Shown: piece after piece, positions 1-6,590 of the stretch
How positions within the stretch are numbered: the first letter of the stretch is position 1
Layout: each line of letters begins with the position of its first letter
Source of the DNA: Eubacterium sp.
GTDB taxonomy: Bacteria; Bacillota_A; Clostridia; Lachnospirales; Lachnospiraceae
Assembly (NCBI GenBank): GCA_017475785.1
Contig: JAFVEX010000168.1
Coordinates: forward strand, 1 to 7,968
DNA: 7,968 nt
Reading direction: 5' to 3'
The notes under the pieces: model-generated
Told to the model about the DNA's origin: nothing
The model's input: the letters and a program-made list of their open reading frames with translations, nothing else
Databases searched by the model: none
Program-made: the position numbers and the translations under genes

Positions 1-189
1 CTGAAAAGATCGGAGAAACGGAGACTTAGCGTCTGTCAGCGTGCGGGCAATGAGTGGTCGCTTTTCACGAATTGGCCGCGCGCCTACAGACGGTTAGTCT
101 GCGGTTCGATGGTCTTTTCGCGGGCAGACGAGGAAACTGAATTCGTCACCCTGCTGATCCCGACAAACATAAATTTGAGAGAGGTATAG
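1..189 (+). CDS. C-terminal end of an unrecognised protein (5' truncated by window edge)
   Basis: Reading frame 1 is open from the first base to a TAG at 187-189, giving the last 62 residues of a protein that begins outside the window; the other two plus frames close within the first 100 bases. The translation is mixed and protein-like, ending in the motif TNINLREV, and roughly 60% of its third codon positions are G or C, in keeping with the neighbouring genes. The stop lies one base before the ATG of the next gene, and that gene's ribosome binding site falls inside this reading frame, which is typical of translationally coupled operon genes. I do not recognise a family. A chance open frame of this length is possible, so the call is moderate. 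Confidence 0.5.
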   Translation: MKRSEKRRLSVCQRAGNEWSLFTNWPRAYRRLVCGSMVFSRADEETEFVTLLIPTNINLREV

Positions 190-190
190 T

Positions 191-793
191 ATGAAGTCTC
201 CTCTGAGATACCAGGCGACGCAGTACGACTGCGGGCCGACAACTATGACGAACGCAATTATGTACTTATTTGAGAGGGAGGAGATCCCGCCGGATCTGGT
301 GCGCCACATCGGGCAGTGTACGCTGGACAGCTATGACCGCGAAGGGCATTGCGGCATGTATGGAACCAGCGGAGCCGCGATCCGGTACTTTGGAAGCTGG
401 CTGAATGAGCTGCGGTACGCGGGGCTTCTGCCGATCCGGAGCAGTTATATCGCAGGACGGGAGGTCTGGTTTGGCGAGGGGAGTGTATTGACAAAGGCTC
501 TCCGCGGCGGCGCGGCTGCCGTGCTTCATGTATTTCACGATGAGGGACATTATATTCTCGTGACGGGAGACAGGCCGGAGGGAATCTACGCATTTGATCC
601 TTATTACAGAGGAAATGAGGTTGGACGTGCGGGTGTGGTGCCCGTGGACGACCGGCCTTTTTCTCATAATATGCTGATCCCGCAGGCTGTTTTGAACGAC
701 ACCGGCAGGGATTATTATTCTATGGGAGAGTTTGAGGCGCGTGAGGCGCTGATTATTCGCCGTGATGAGATGGAAAATCTTTACATGATATGA
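191..793 (+). CDS. Stand-alone C39-like (papain-fold) cysteine peptidase domain protein
   Basis: A 200-residue protein that is essentially one C39-like peptidase domain. Near the N-terminus, Gln8 and the motif YDCGPTT place the nucleophile at Cys14, with Gln8 six residues ahead as the oxyanion-hole residue. His120 (in EGHYILV) and Asp136 (in FDPYY) complete a Cys-His-Asp triad with C39 spacing. In the classical family this domain is fused to an ABC exporter and cleaves double-glycine leaders. Here there is no ATPase, no membrane segment and no signal peptide, so a cytoplasmic peptidase or acyl/peptidyl-transferase role is possible and the substrate is unknown. The ATG at 191 is preceded by GAGAGG six bases upstream. 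The gene follows the previous stop by one base and precedes the amidotransferase gene by 64 nt. Fold assignment is fairly secure; function is not. Confidence 0.8.
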   Translation: MKSPLRYQATQYDCGPTTMTNAIMYLFEREEIPPDLVRHIGQCTLDSYDREGHCGMYGTSGAAIRYFGSWLNELRYAGLLPIRSSYIAGREVWFGEGSVLTKALRGGAAAVLHVFHDEGHYILVTGDRPEGIYAFDPYYRGNEVGRAGVVPVDDRPFSHNMLIPQAVLNDTGRDYYSMGEFEAREALIIRRDEMENLYMI

Positions 794-800
794 TACCATT

Positions 801-826
801 AAAAAGCCGCAAATACCGGATGCGGC
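801..826 (-). terminator. Terminator-like hairpin oriented on the minus strand
   Basis: On the minus strand GCCGCA (826-821) and TGCGGC (811-806) form a six-base-pair GC-rich stem with a nine-base loop, followed directly by five T residues (805-801). On the plus strand the same hairpin has no T run after it, so it would not stop the operon transcript. It may terminate antisense transcription or act as an mRNA structure between the peptidase and amidotransferase genes. The stem is short and the call is weak. Confidence 0.3.
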
Positions 827-857
827 CGAAAGTATCCTGCAAGTGTGGAGAGAAGAA

Positions 858-1643
858 ATGTGTGAACTCTTTGGAATCAATTCAAATCATGATGTAGAAC
901 CAAATGCGTGGCTGCGGGAGTTTTTTACCCACAGTGACAAAAATCCGCACGGCTGGGGGATGGCCATGTTTTACGGGAGGGGGGCGGTCGCGCTGGAAAA
1001 AGAACCCGTTATGGCATCCCGAAGCCAGTACCTCAAGGAGCGCCTGCGGCAGGGAATCTACGTGTCCACAATGCTGGCGCATGTCCGTGAGGCGACGATC
1101 GGCACGATAGATTACAGCAATACCCATCCGTTTGTGAACCGGGATCAGACCGGGCGGTGCTGGACGCTTGCCCACAACGGGACCATTTTTGAAAGCGCCG
1201 CGCTTCGCCCTTATGTGTTCCAGCAGGAGGGGGAAACTGACAGTGAGCGGATCCTTTGCTACATCATCGACCAGGTGAACTGGAAAACGTCGACACTTGG
1301 GCGTGCGCTTACAGCGAAGGAGCGCTGTGAGCTGATTGACGAAATTATAAAAGTGCTTGCTCCTGGAAATAAAATCAATATGCTGCTGTTTGACGGGGAA
1401 ATTCTCTATGCGCACACAAATCTGAGAGGAACGCTTTCCTGGTGCGAGATCGAAGGCACCAGGATTTTTGCTACGGTTCCGTTCCACACCGGAACGACGG
1501 TGGACTGGGAAAGGATGCCGTTTATGACGCTGTGTGCCTATCACGAGGGAGAGCAGATTTATCAGGGAGAGCCGCACGCGTTCGAATACACAGAGGATCC
1601 CGAAAAAATGCGGTATCTGCACATGGCATTTGCGGGATTGTAA
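858..1643 (+). CDS. Class II glutamine amidotransferase, YafJ type
   Basis: A 261-residue single-domain class II (Ntn-type) glutamine amidotransferase. The start is set at ATG 858 rather than the in-frame GTG at 843, because it places the catalytic Cys at position 2 (MCELFG), where it becomes the N-terminal nucleophile after Met removal, and because GGAG lies seven bases upstream. Further family marks follow in order: NPHGWGMA, the AHVREAT motif carrying the glutamine-binding Arg, THPF, the oxyanion-loop motif LAHNGT, and GETDSERI with its conserved Asp. These fit the YafJ/GATase_4 group, related to EgtC. No synthase domain is attached, so the enzyme may be a free glutaminase or amidohydrolase, or may supply ammonia to an unidentified partner. 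It lies between the C39-like and E1-like genes on the same strand. The family call is secure; the substrate is not known. Confidence 0.88.
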   Translation: MCELFGINSNHDVEPNAWLREFFTHSDKNPHGWGMAMFYGRGAVALEKEPVMASRSQYLKERLRQGIYVSTMLAHVREATIGTIDYSNTHPFVNRDQTGRCWTLAHNGTIFESAALRPYVFQQEGETDSERILCYIIDQVNWKTSTLGRALTAKERCELIDEIIKVLAPGNKINMLLFDGEILYAHTNLRGTLSWCEIEGTRIFATVPFHTGTTVDWERMPFMTLCAYHEGEQIYQGEPHAFEYTEDPEKMRYLHMAFAGL

Positions 1644-1648
1644 AGAGT

Positions 1649-1660
1649 CCCTGTACAGGG
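1649..1660. repeat. Perfect 12-bp palindrome CCCTGTACAGGG
   Basis: The sequence CCCTGTACAGGG equals its own reverse complement and begins five bases after the amidotransferase stop codon. As RNA it could only make a four-pair stem with a GTAC loop, and no T run follows, so it is not a terminator. It could be a dimeric protein binding site or chance. No promoter was recognised beside it. Confidence 0.4.
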
Positions 1661-1709
1661 CAGAAATTTACTGGATGAGATGTGGCAAAAACAGATGGGG
1701 CAAAAGCAG

Positions 1710-2495
1710 ATGGAGCTTACAAATGAACAGCTTGAGCGCTATGCAAGGCATATTATCCTGAAAGAGATCGGCGCACAAGGGCAGAAAAAGCTGCTGGACG
1801 CCAGAGTGTTGATTATCGGCGCGGGAGGGCTCGGCTCTCCGGCTTCCCTGTACCTGGGCGCGGCAGGTGTCGGCACGATCGGCATCGCGGACGCTGATGC
1901 GGTCGACCTGACAAATCTGCAGCGGCAGGTGATTCACGCCACGGCGGATATTGGGAAAAACAAGGTAGATTCAGTTAAGGAGACACTGAATGCGCTTAAT
2001 CCGGATGTGAAGGTGGAAACACATCATCTGTTTGTTTCAGAAGAAAATATCCGTGAATTAATCAGAAACTATGACTTTGTGATCGACGCGACGGACAATT
2101 TTCCCTCTAAATTTCTGATCAACGACGCCTGCGTTCAGGAAAAAAAGCCGTTCTGCCACGCGGGAATCTTCCGGTTTCAGGGACAGCTGATGACGGTAAT
2201 CCCGCAAGAAAGTCCCTGTTACCGCTGCGTATTCGGGGATCCGCCTCCGGAAGACGCAATACCCGCCGGAAAAAAGGCCGGTATTATCGGCGCGATGCCA
2301 GGCGTGATCGGCTCGCTCCAGGCGCTGGAGGCAATTAAATATATTACTGGCGCGGGAGAACTTCTGACCGGATATCTGCTGACATTTGACGCGCTGACAA
2401 TGGAGTTCCGCAAGGTGAAGCTGCCGCCGCGCCGGGGCGGCTGTGCAGTGTGCGCGGATGATGCATTTACAGGGAAAACGCAGGAAACTGAATAG
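1710..2495 (+). CDS. E1-like adenylyltransferase of the MoeB/ThiF/HesA family
   Basis: A 261-residue E1-like enzyme of the kind that adenylates the C-terminal glycine of a ubiquitin-like sulfur carrier. It opens with the family's LTNEQLERYARHI helix, then the nucleotide loop GAGGLGSP (38-44), Asp61, Arg72 in NLQRQ, Lys85, and DATDN (126-130) with the Mg/ATP-handling Asp. Four zinc cysteines are present as CYRC (170-173) and CAVC (245-248). At the position where ThiF and MoeB have a cysteine ahead of the AGV(I/L)G segment, this protein has Gly187 (PAGKKAGIIG). ATG 1710 is chosen because the family begins here and GGGG lies nine bases upstream; in-frame ATGs at 1680 and 1695 are alternatives. 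Its partner carrier is not encoded in the window. It sits 44 nt before the methionine gene, so a sulfur-transfer role for cysteine or homocysteine synthesis is a reasonable inference. Confidence 0.88.
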   Translation: MELTNEQLERYARHIILKEIGAQGQKKLLDARVLIIGAGGLGSPASLYLGAAGVGTIGIADADAVDLTNLQRQVIHATADIGKNKVDSVKETLNALNPDVKVETHHLFVSEENIRELIRNYDFVIDATDNFPSKFLINDACVQEKKPFCHAGIFRFQGQLMTVIPQESPCYRCVFGDPPPEDAIPAGKKAGIIGAMPGVIGSLQALEAIKYITGAGELLTGYLLTFDALTMEFRKVKLPPRRGGCAVCADDAFTGKTQETE

Positions 2496-2539
2496 AGCGA
2501 TTCATTTTGCTGCAGGGAAGAACTTGGGAGAAATCAGAC

Positions 2540-4471
2540 ATGGATTTGATTACATTCAGGGAAAAACTGAAGACGAATATGATCCTGATGGACGGGGCGA
2601 TGGGTACTTATTATGAAAAACTGTACCCCGGGCAGGGCATCGCGGAGAAAGCGAACCTCCTGTTTCCGGATCGGATCGGGAAAATACACAGGGAGTACCT
2701 GGATGCAGGGGCGGAGGTGATCCGCACCAATACATTTGCGGTCAACCACATGATTTTTTCTGATGAGGAGATCCCGAAAGCCATAAAAGCTGCCTGTGAG
2801 CAGGCACGGATAGCGGTGGAGGAATCGGGCCGCGAAGCTCTGGCCGCGGGGTCGATCGGACCGATCCGGGAGGACGCGGAAGACGGCGGCATGAGGGTTA
2901 TGACCCAGTATCACCAGATCGTGAACCTGATGCTGGAGCAGGGAATCCGCTTGTTTGTTCTTGAGACATTTTCGGAGCCGGCCGCCCCGGCGGAGATAGC
3001 GAAATTTATCAAGCTGCAGAGCCGGGTTATGCAGGAAGACGTGTATGTGCAGGTGCAGTATGCGCTGAATCGCGCCGGGTATACGCAGGCGGGATTCGGC
3101 ATGCGAGGGCTCCTCAGGGAAGCGGAAAAGAACCCGTATATTGACGGAGCAGGCTTCAACTGCGGAATCGGCGGAACTCATATGTACAGACTGCTGTCAG
3201 ATTTTTCATTTGACCAGCAGATGACGCTGAGTATTCTGCCGAATGCGGGGTATGAGTATCATTTGCGCGGACATCAGGTGTTTCGGGAGGATCCGGAGTA
3301 CTTCTGCGAGCAGATGCAGAGGATCTTCACACTTGGCGTGAATATCACCGGCGGGTGTTGCGGAACCACGCCGGAATATACCCGGCTTCTGAGAAGAATA
3401 ATCGATGAGGATCCGCGGCCGCGCGCAAAGCGGATCATGGCTGAGACAGCAGTCCCGGCCGGGCAGAAGTCCAGGACGGTTCCGGAGACAGCTGCAGAAG
3501 CAGAATATAATCCGAATGAATCGCATGTATTGAAACCCGGCCTGGGTACAGAGACAGATGAGAGGACAGTGCCGCGCAAAAAGACGAGGGCAGACCGCAA
3601 GAAGACTTTATCGGAGAAGCTTGCAGGCGGTGAAAAGGTCTGCGCCGTCGAAATTGACGCGCCCTTCGACCATCACGCAGAGCGTTTTCTGGCAGCCGCG
3701 GATATACTGCGTGGATACGGAACGGATCTCGTGACCATTTCTGATTCGCCGATGGGACGCGCGAGGGCAGAGTCACTTCAGATGAGTATTTTGCTGGAAT
3801 CCAGTACCGGCCTGACAGCCATGCCGCACATCTGCGGCCGCGACCGGAATCTGATCGGGCTTCGGTCCGCGATCCTCGGCGGATATATTAATGGAATCCG
3901 CAATTATCTTCTGATCACAGGTGATCCGGTGCCCAGGGCGGACAGGAATATCATTACCTCTGTCTTTGATGTCAATTCGATCCGCCTGATGGAATATGTC
4001 AGGCAGATGAATGAGGAGTTGTTTGAGGACGACCCGGTCGTCTACGGCGGCGCGCTGAATTACGCGGGAGCGAACCCTGAGGGGATCGCGAAGAGGATGC
4101 GGCGGAAGATGGAAGCGGGATGCAGCTTTTTTCTCACGCAGCCGGTCTATTCCGCGCAGGATATGGAGCGGGTGCGGCTGCTCCGGGAGATGACGGGCGC
4201 GCGGATTCTGGTGGGAATTATGCCGCTCGTGAGTTACAGGAACGCCCGGTTTATGCAGAATGAGATGCCGGGAATCAATGTCCCGGATGAAATTGTCGCG
4301 CGCTACACGCCGGACATGTCAAGAGAGGAGGCAGAGGCTGCCGCAGTGGAAATCGGGATCGAGATTGGCCGGCGTGTAGAGAACTGGGCAGATGGGTATT
4401 ACTTTATGACGCCGTTCAACAGGGCAGAACTGGTCGGGAAAATTATTGAGGCATTAAGGAACCGGGATTGA
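2540..4471 (+). CDS. Bifunctional homocysteine S-methyltransferase / 5,10-methylenetetrahydrofolate reductase (YitJ type)
   Basis: A 643-residue two-domain cytoplasmic enzyme. Residues 1-288 are a zinc homocysteine S-methyltransferase TIM barrel: MDGAMGT near the start, Cys208 in FNCGIGG, and the pair Cys273-Cys274 in GGCCGTTPEY supply the three zinc ligands. Residues 355-643 are a MetF-type flavoprotein reductase, with Glu371, the folate-binding CGRDRN motif (432-437), Asp462 in TGDPVP and Gln534 in TQPVY matching MetF Glu28, Asp120 and Gln183. Between them lies a charged, probably disordered linker of about 65 residues. The protein would make 5-methyltetrahydrofolate and methylate homocysteine to methionine, as the B. 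subtilis YitJ family is proposed to do; it lacks the cobalamin domain of MetH. ATG 2540 is preferred over an in-frame TTG at 2507 because GGGAG precedes it by nine bases. No SAM riboswitch was seen immediately upstream. It is the last gene before the terminator. Confidence 0.93.
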   Translation: MDLITFREKLKTNMILMDGAMGTYYEKLYPGQGIAEKANLLFPDRIGKIHREYLDAGAEVIRTNTFAVNHMIFSDEEIPKAIKAACEQARIAVEESGREALAAGSIGPIREDAEDGGMRVMTQYHQIVNLMLEQGIRLFVLETFSEPAAPAEIAKFIKLQSRVMQEDVYVQVQYALNRAGYTQAGFGMRGLLREAEKNPYIDGAGFNCGIGGTHMYRLLSDFSFDQQMTLSILPNAGYEYHLRGHQVFREDPEYFCEQMQRIFTLGVNITGGCCGTTPEYTRLLRRIIDEDPRPRAKRIMAETAVPAGQKSRTVPETAAEAEYNPNESHVLKPGLGTETDERTVPRKKTRADRKKTLSEKLAGGEKVCAVEIDAPFDHHAERFLAAADILRGYGTDLVTISDSPMGRARAESLQMSILLESSTGLTAMPHICGRDRNLIGLRSAILGGYINGIRNYLLITGDPVPRADRNIITSVFDVNSIRLMEYVRQMNEELFEDDPVVYGGALNYAGANPEGIAKRMRRKMEAGCSFFLTQPVYSAQDMERVRLLREMTGARILVGIMPLVSYRNARFMQNEMPGINVPDEIVARYTPDMSREEAEAAAVEIGIEIGRRVENWADGYYFMTPFNRAELVGKIIEALRNRD

Positions 4472-4486
4472 ACCGGTTCCTTTTTT
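4456..4486 (+). terminator. Rho-independent terminator overlapping the end of the methyltransferase/reductase gene
   Basis: AAGGAACCGG (4456-4465) pairs perfectly with CCGGTTCCTT (4473-4482), leaving the seven-base loop GATTGAA and a run of six T residues (4481-4486). The left arm is made of the gene's last sense codons and the TGA stop lies in the loop. It closes the plus-strand operon ahead of the convergent minus-strand genes. On the minus strand no T run follows the stem, so it should act mainly in one direction. Confidence 0.9.
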
Positions 4487-4519
4487 AGGGAAAAACCCCA
4501 GTTTATTCGACCTCAGTTC

Positions 4520-5407
4520 TTAGTACTGAAACCCGCTGTTTTCTCCGAGCGGCCGCTCGAGCAGCTCAGGGTTGGCAAAAATGTGCCTGATCAGCTTCAG
4601 GCTTTTGGCAAAATAGAAGCCGTCAGCGATGCGCTCGTCCAGTGTCGCGCCGATGTCCACAATGTCGCGGATTTGTTTTGTGCCGTCCGGCATGATCACT
4701 TCTTCTTTATGAAGGGTGCCGATCGTGATCATGATGCTGTTGGTGCCGTAATTGTTCAGGTGGTGGTAGACGGAAGGGCACTGGATGGAGCCGAGATTGC
4801 TGCAGAGAATGGTTGTATAATTCGGATCGCCGTCGGTCAGTGCCCTGGGATTGACGCCCCAGAAATCCAGCCATCGGATGATGCGGATTGCCACGATCAG
4901 AATTGGCCGGGGCAGGGCGGCGAATTTGTCCAGAACCTCGTCAATCCCGCCCGTCGCGTGTTCACTCTTTCTGGTTTCCGCCACATCTCCGACAATCTTC
5001 CGGCTGATTTCATCAATCGTGTCGGTGTCTTTCGGCACAAGGACCATCAGAGATTCCTCCGCGTGGTCCTCGAAGCGGCGCTTTACGACAAAGCTGAGAC
5101 TGATCTCGTCCCGCTCATACAGGCGGTACCCCTGAATAAAGCGGTTCATCAGCGGGCGCTCGCGCACCATCCGCGCCATGCCTGTGATGGCGCAGTGGAA
5201 GATCGTGGTCTTGTAATCCGGGTGAGAAGCGTTTTTTTCATCGAGCCAGGCAAGAAGCCTGGTCGCGTCGATTTTATCGTGCAGGTAGACCTCGCAGTCC
5301 GTCCGCTTCGGAAGCAGATATCCCATGACGGTCTGGAGGCCGGGCGCCTTGACCCATCTGCCGTCTCTGCGGTCGCCCCATTTCCTTTTTCGTTTTTTCT
5401 TTTGCAT
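4520..5407 (-). CDS. 2-oxoacid dehydrogenase E2 / CAT-fold acyltransferase-like protein without lipoyl domain
   Basis: A 295-residue protein with the catalytic-domain fold of dihydrolipoyl acyltransferases and chloramphenicol acetyltransferase. Recognisable parts are RPLMNRFIQG (84-93), the SNLGSI segment (203-208), YHHLNNYGTNS (214-224) and the C-terminal DERIADG (257-263), which stands in place of the E2 motif DHRxxDG. The catalytic His is thus Glu258, so normal E2 chemistry is doubtful. I recall related Firmicute proteins also carrying DERIADG, which would make this a subfamily trait rather than a local mutation. There is no lipoyl or subunit-binding domain. The N-terminus is very basic (KKKRKRK at 3-9). 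ATG 5407 is chosen because GGGAGG lies seven bases upstream; a longer in-frame start exists inside the preceding gene. It follows the synthetase by 22 nt, suggesting that it uses or binds the acyl-CoA made there. That link is inference. Confidence 0.8.
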   Translation of the reverse strand: MQKKKRKRKWGDRRDGRWVKAPGLQTVMGYLLPKRTDCEVYLHDKIDATRLLAWLDEKNASHPDYKTTIFHCAITGMARMVRERPLMNRFIQGYRLYERDEISLSFVVKRRFEDHAEESLMVLVPKDTDTIDEISRKIVGDVAETRKSEHATGGIDEVLDKFAALPRPILIVAIRIIRWLDFWGVNPRALTDGDPNYTTILCSNLGSIQCPSVYHHLNNYGTNSIMITIGTLHKEEVIMPDGTKQIRDIVDIGATLDERIADGFYFAKSLKLIRHIFANPELLERPLGENSGFQY

Positions 5408-5429
5408 GTTCAAACCTCCCAGATCAGTT

Positions 5430-6545
5430 TCATGTACCCTCCGGTTTATCCTGTGCAGCAATATCTGCCGCGGCCTCCTCCTCGAGCAGCCGGTAGGCAA
5501 CTTTGCCAACCAACGTCTTCGGGAGTTCCTCCCGGAATATGATTTCGCGCGGCAGCGCGTAGTGCGCGATATTCTGCCGCAGCGTCTCTATGATTTTTTC
5601 CTCCAGTCCGGCAGATGGCGCAAACGGTTTGCGCAGTACGACATAAGCGCGGACACGCTGCATGCGGCGGGGATCCGGTACGCCGATGACGCAGCTGTAC
5701 GCCACCTCTTCGAGGCTGTCTATGACATTCTCCAGCTGTCCCGGGTAGACATTGTATCCATTCGTGATGATCATCCGCTTGATCCGCTGGTGGAAATACA
5801 CATAACCGTCGGCGTCCATTTTCCCCAGATCTCCGGTGTAGAGCCACACATTTCCGTCTGCAAGGGTTCGCAGTGTCTGCGCGGTCTCCTGCTCATTGTT
5901 AAGGTAGCCCTTCATCACGGTCGGGCCGGTCAGAATGATTTCACCTTCTGTGCCGTCCGGTACGGTATCGTCTGTCCCGGGCTGCACGATTGCGTAGCGC
6001 ATGTCCGGGAACGGCAGGCCGATGCTGCCTTCCCGGTACGTGTCCTTCGGCGTCAGACAGCTTGCCGTGACGCATTCTGTCAGGCCATAGCCCTCGCGCA
6101 CCTGGATTGCGGCGTTGTGCTCCTTCAGAAAGTGGTCGATTTTCTTTTTCAGCTCAACAGAGAGCGCGTCTCCGCCGCAGAACATTCCGAGGAGAAAGCT
6201 TAAGTCCGCGCGCTCCAGCGCAGGGATGTTCAGCAGCGCGTCGAAAATCGTCGGAACGCCGGCGATAAAATTCGGTTTTTTCTTCAGCAGAATACTGGCG
6301 TAGCTTTTGGCGTTAAAGGTCGGCATCAGGATGCAGCATGCCCCGTGAATGAGCACCGTGTGCAGGTTAATCCCAAGGCCAAACCCGTGAAACAGCGGCA
6401 TACAGCTGAGCATTTTCAGCCCGGTGCGGAATTCCTCCTGAATCGCCTCGCGCGCCTGCATGGCGCAGGCGTTAAAATTCAGATCGGTCAGGCAGATTCC
6501 CTTCGGCGTGCCGCTGGTGCCTCCGCTGTAGAGTATGGCAGCCAC
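5430..6545 (-). CDS. C-terminal fragment (about 371 aa) of the interrupted acyl-CoA synthetase
   Basis: This part holds the catalytic core. YSGGTSGTPKG starts six codons from the GTG at 6545; YGLTE (about residues 153-157 of the fragment), YTGDLG (236-241, ribose-binding Asp), KRMIITNGYNVYP (256-268, hinge) and LPKTLVGK (341-348, with the catalytic Lys of the lid domain) follow in the family order. The GTG at 6545 is only the first possible start codon: no ribosome binding site precedes it, and family-like sequence extends upstream to 6590, so independent translation is unlikely. The substrate cannot be read from the sequence; the overall pattern fits medium- or long-chain fatty acyl or aryl acids. 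The gene ends in TGA, 22 nt before the E2-like gene. Confidence 0.75.
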   Translation of the reverse strand: MAAILYSGGTSGTPKGICLTDLNFNACAMQAREAIQEEFRTGLKMLSCMPLFHGFGLGINLHTVLIHGACCILMPTFNAKSYASILLKKKPNFIAGVPTIFDALLNIPALERADLSFLLGMFCGGDALSVELKKKIDHFLKEHNAAIQVREGYGLTECVTASCLTPKDTYREGSIGLPFPDMRYAIVQPGTDDTVPDGTEGEIILTGPTVMKGYLNNEQETAQTLRTLADGNVWLYTGDLGKMDADGYVYFHQRIKRMIITNGYNVYPGQLENVIDSLEEVAYSCVIGVPDPRRMQRVRAYVVLRKPFAPSAGLEEKIIETLRQNIAHYALPREIIFREELPKTLVGKVAYRLLEEEAAADIAAQDKPEGT

Positions 6546-6590
6546 ATGATCCGGGTCGAAGCAGGGTTCCGGCAGAGCAGGCGAAGAGGA

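Noticed and set aside
191..793. Bacteriocin export or maturation cluster
   Set aside because: Only the C39-like domain hints at it; there is no ABC transporter, precursor peptide or immunity gene in the window.
882..1622. A 246-codon minus-strand frame opposite the amidotransferase
   Set aside because: It is the antisense of a gene with complete catalytic motifs and has no family features.
2496..2539. SAM (S-box) riboswitch ahead of the methionine gene
   Set aside because: The gap is 44 nt, far too short, and no S-box helices were seen. Any such element would have to lie upstream of the window.
4583..5542. Long open frame (319 codons) on the plus strand opposite the E2-like gene
   Set aside because: It mirrors a well-supported gene, shows no recognisable domain, and such antisense openness is common with this codon use.
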